36,367 nucleotides of DNA, taken from assembly GCA_019118565.1 (NCBI GenBank), contig DWYR01000015.1:1-36367 (forward strand), written 5' to 3'. The stretch comes from Candidatus Alistipes avicola. Lineage in GTDB: Bacteria; Bacteroidota; Bacteroidia; Bacteroidales; Rikenellaceae. A model generated the notes under the pieces. It had not been told where the DNA came from and ran no database searches. It worked only from the letters and a program-made list of their open reading frames with translations. This document shows, piece after piece, positions 35,643 through 36,367 of the stretch (the stretch's first letter is position 1; every line of letters starts with the position of its first letter). The translations under genes and the position numbers were made by a program.

Positions 35643-35996
35643 ATGGAATACCGCATCAAGCTGGAGAATATGGAGTTCCGCGCCTTCCACGGATGCTACG
35701 ACCTCGAACAGAAGGTCGGTAACCGGTTCCGGGTGGACCTGGAGATCACCGCCGAACTGGGCGTGGTTGCCGAGGAGGATTGTGTCGAAAAGGCGGTCAA
35801 CTACCTGCTCGTCTACCAGACGGTACAGGCCCAGATGCGCATCACGCAGCGTACGATCGAGCGGGTCTCGACAAACATCATGCAGGCCCTCTACGCCCAA
35901 TTCCCGCAGATCCGGCACATCCGTTGCAGCGTCTCGAAACTGGCTCCGCCGCTGGGAGGCAAGATCGAAAGGGTGAGCGTTACTCTGGAACAGTAG
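35643..35996 (+). CDS. folB: dihydroneopterin aldolase
   Basis: 117-residue folate enzyme cleaving dihydroneopterin. FRAFHGCYDLEQKVGNRFRVD contains catalytic E22; VNYLLVYQTVQ is the conserved middle helix; K99 in SKLAPPLGG matches the catalytic lysine. Last gene of dnaX-tyrS-folB, 3 bases after tyrS. Confidence 0.93.
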   Translation: MEYRIKLENMEFRAFHGCYDLEQKVGNRFRVDLEITAELGVVAEEDCVEKAVNYLLVYQTVQAQMRITQRTIERVSTNIMQALYAQFPQIRHIRCSVSKLAPPLGGKIERVSVTLEQ

Positions 35997-36014
35997 CCTT
36001 TCGCTCCATACAAT

Positions 36015-36068
36015 AAAGATCCCGAAGAACGAACTTTTCGATATTTCGTTTTTCGGGATCTTTGTTTT
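36015..36068 (+). terminator. terminator after folB
   Basis: Long hairpin: AAAGATCCCGAA (36015-36026) pairs with TTCGGGATCTTT (36052-36063), with an inner AACGAA/TTCGTT stem, then TTTT. Confidence 0.8.
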
Positions 36069-36251
36069 CACAAAAGACAAGCGGCAAGACCTTCTGCCGT
36101 TCGGGAAACAACTTCTGTTTTATAACAAACTCAAATTCTCCCCTTTTTCGCACTCTGTAGTATGAAAAGTCCCTCTGCTTTGCAAATCAGGACAAAATGA
36201 TTATTTTTATTCCAAAACCTCCATAACCAACTAATAAAAAACATTTTGCGT

Positions 36252-36367
36252 ATGAAAAAACTTGCTCTGATTTTTGCTGTGACAGCGCTCCTTTTCGCCG
36301 GATACGGGTGCGAGGACTCCTCCACGGAAAACGCTGTCGTCAAACTCGAATCTCCGAAAATAACACT
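36252..36367 (+). CDS. lipoprotein, 3' truncated by window edge
   Basis: Only 38 codons are visible: MKKLALIFAVTALLFAGYGC, a signal peptide ending in a loose lipobox with C20, then EDSSTENAVVKLESPKITL. Acidic residues directly after the cysteine recall Bacteroidota lipoprotein export signals, but the fit is partial. The VKLESPKITL segment could open an Ig-like/BACON-type domain; too short to say. No full promoter consensus is visible in the 180 bases upstream. Confidence 0.7.
   Translation, partial: MKKLALIFAVTALLFAGYGCEDSSTENAVVKLESPKIT

Overview
The window looks like chromosomal core sequence from a Bacteroidota bacterium, most likely order Bacteroidales and close to Alistipes/Rikenellaceae. 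The grounds are: many promoters of the phylum-specific type (TTTG, 19-21 bases, TAnnTTTG); few Shine-Dalgarno sequences; a GC-rich coding fraction with AT-rich spacers; tRNAs without encoded CCA; gene sets such as bamD-rpoZ-coaBC-recN and recF-DUF721; and an alpha-oxoamine synthase of the type linked to sphingolipid or sulfonolipid synthesis. The genus is an inference. I see no insertion sequence, prophage, integrase or CRISPR array.

Layout. 1-9290: 5'-truncated aspartate kinase; a convergent DUF4435 (TOPRIM-like) gene; then rightward a SUI1/YciH factor, a large protein with an HExxH metalloprotease-like part, propeller-like part and outer-membrane barrel, a class A PBP and aspartate-semialdehyde dehydrogenase. 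9400-13530: bamD-rpoZ-coaBC-recN operon. 13600-15450: ECF sigma factor and membrane anti-sigma factor. 15480-17560: leftward groES-groEL. 17747-18877: tRNA-His (+), tRNA-Pro (-), tRNA-Glu (+), a hairpin-rich stretch, rpsT. 18948-22201: divergent thiL and an S41 peptidase. 22343-24179: adk, then rpsF-rpsR-rplI. 24342-27070: recF, a DUF721/DciA-like gene, a TPR membrane protein and ribH. 27431-28702: the PLP-dependent acyltransferase. 28790-31387: leftward clpB. 31634-36367: a lipoprotein, dnaX-tyrS-folB, and the start of another lipoprotein.

How the genes work together. Most are housekeeping: lysine/threonine precursor supply (aspartate kinase, asd), envelope building (PBP1A, BamD), cofactors (CoaBC, ThiL, RibH, FolB), replication and repair (RecF, RecN, DnaX), protein folding (GroESL, ClpB) and translation. 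The most interesting signals are in how they may be controlled. (1) A run of hairpins, three capped by GCAA tetraloops, lies between tRNA-Glu and rpsT. (2) There are two A10 tracts inside coding sequence, in dnaX and coaBC. Both sit at a domain boundary, and both alternative frames stop soon after. (3) rpsR and rplI have clear Shine-Dalgarno sequences where nearly every other gene has none. (4) TGCCA/TGGCA half-sites cluster upstream of both groES and clpB, including a 9-6-9 perfect inverted repeat at a possible groES promoter.
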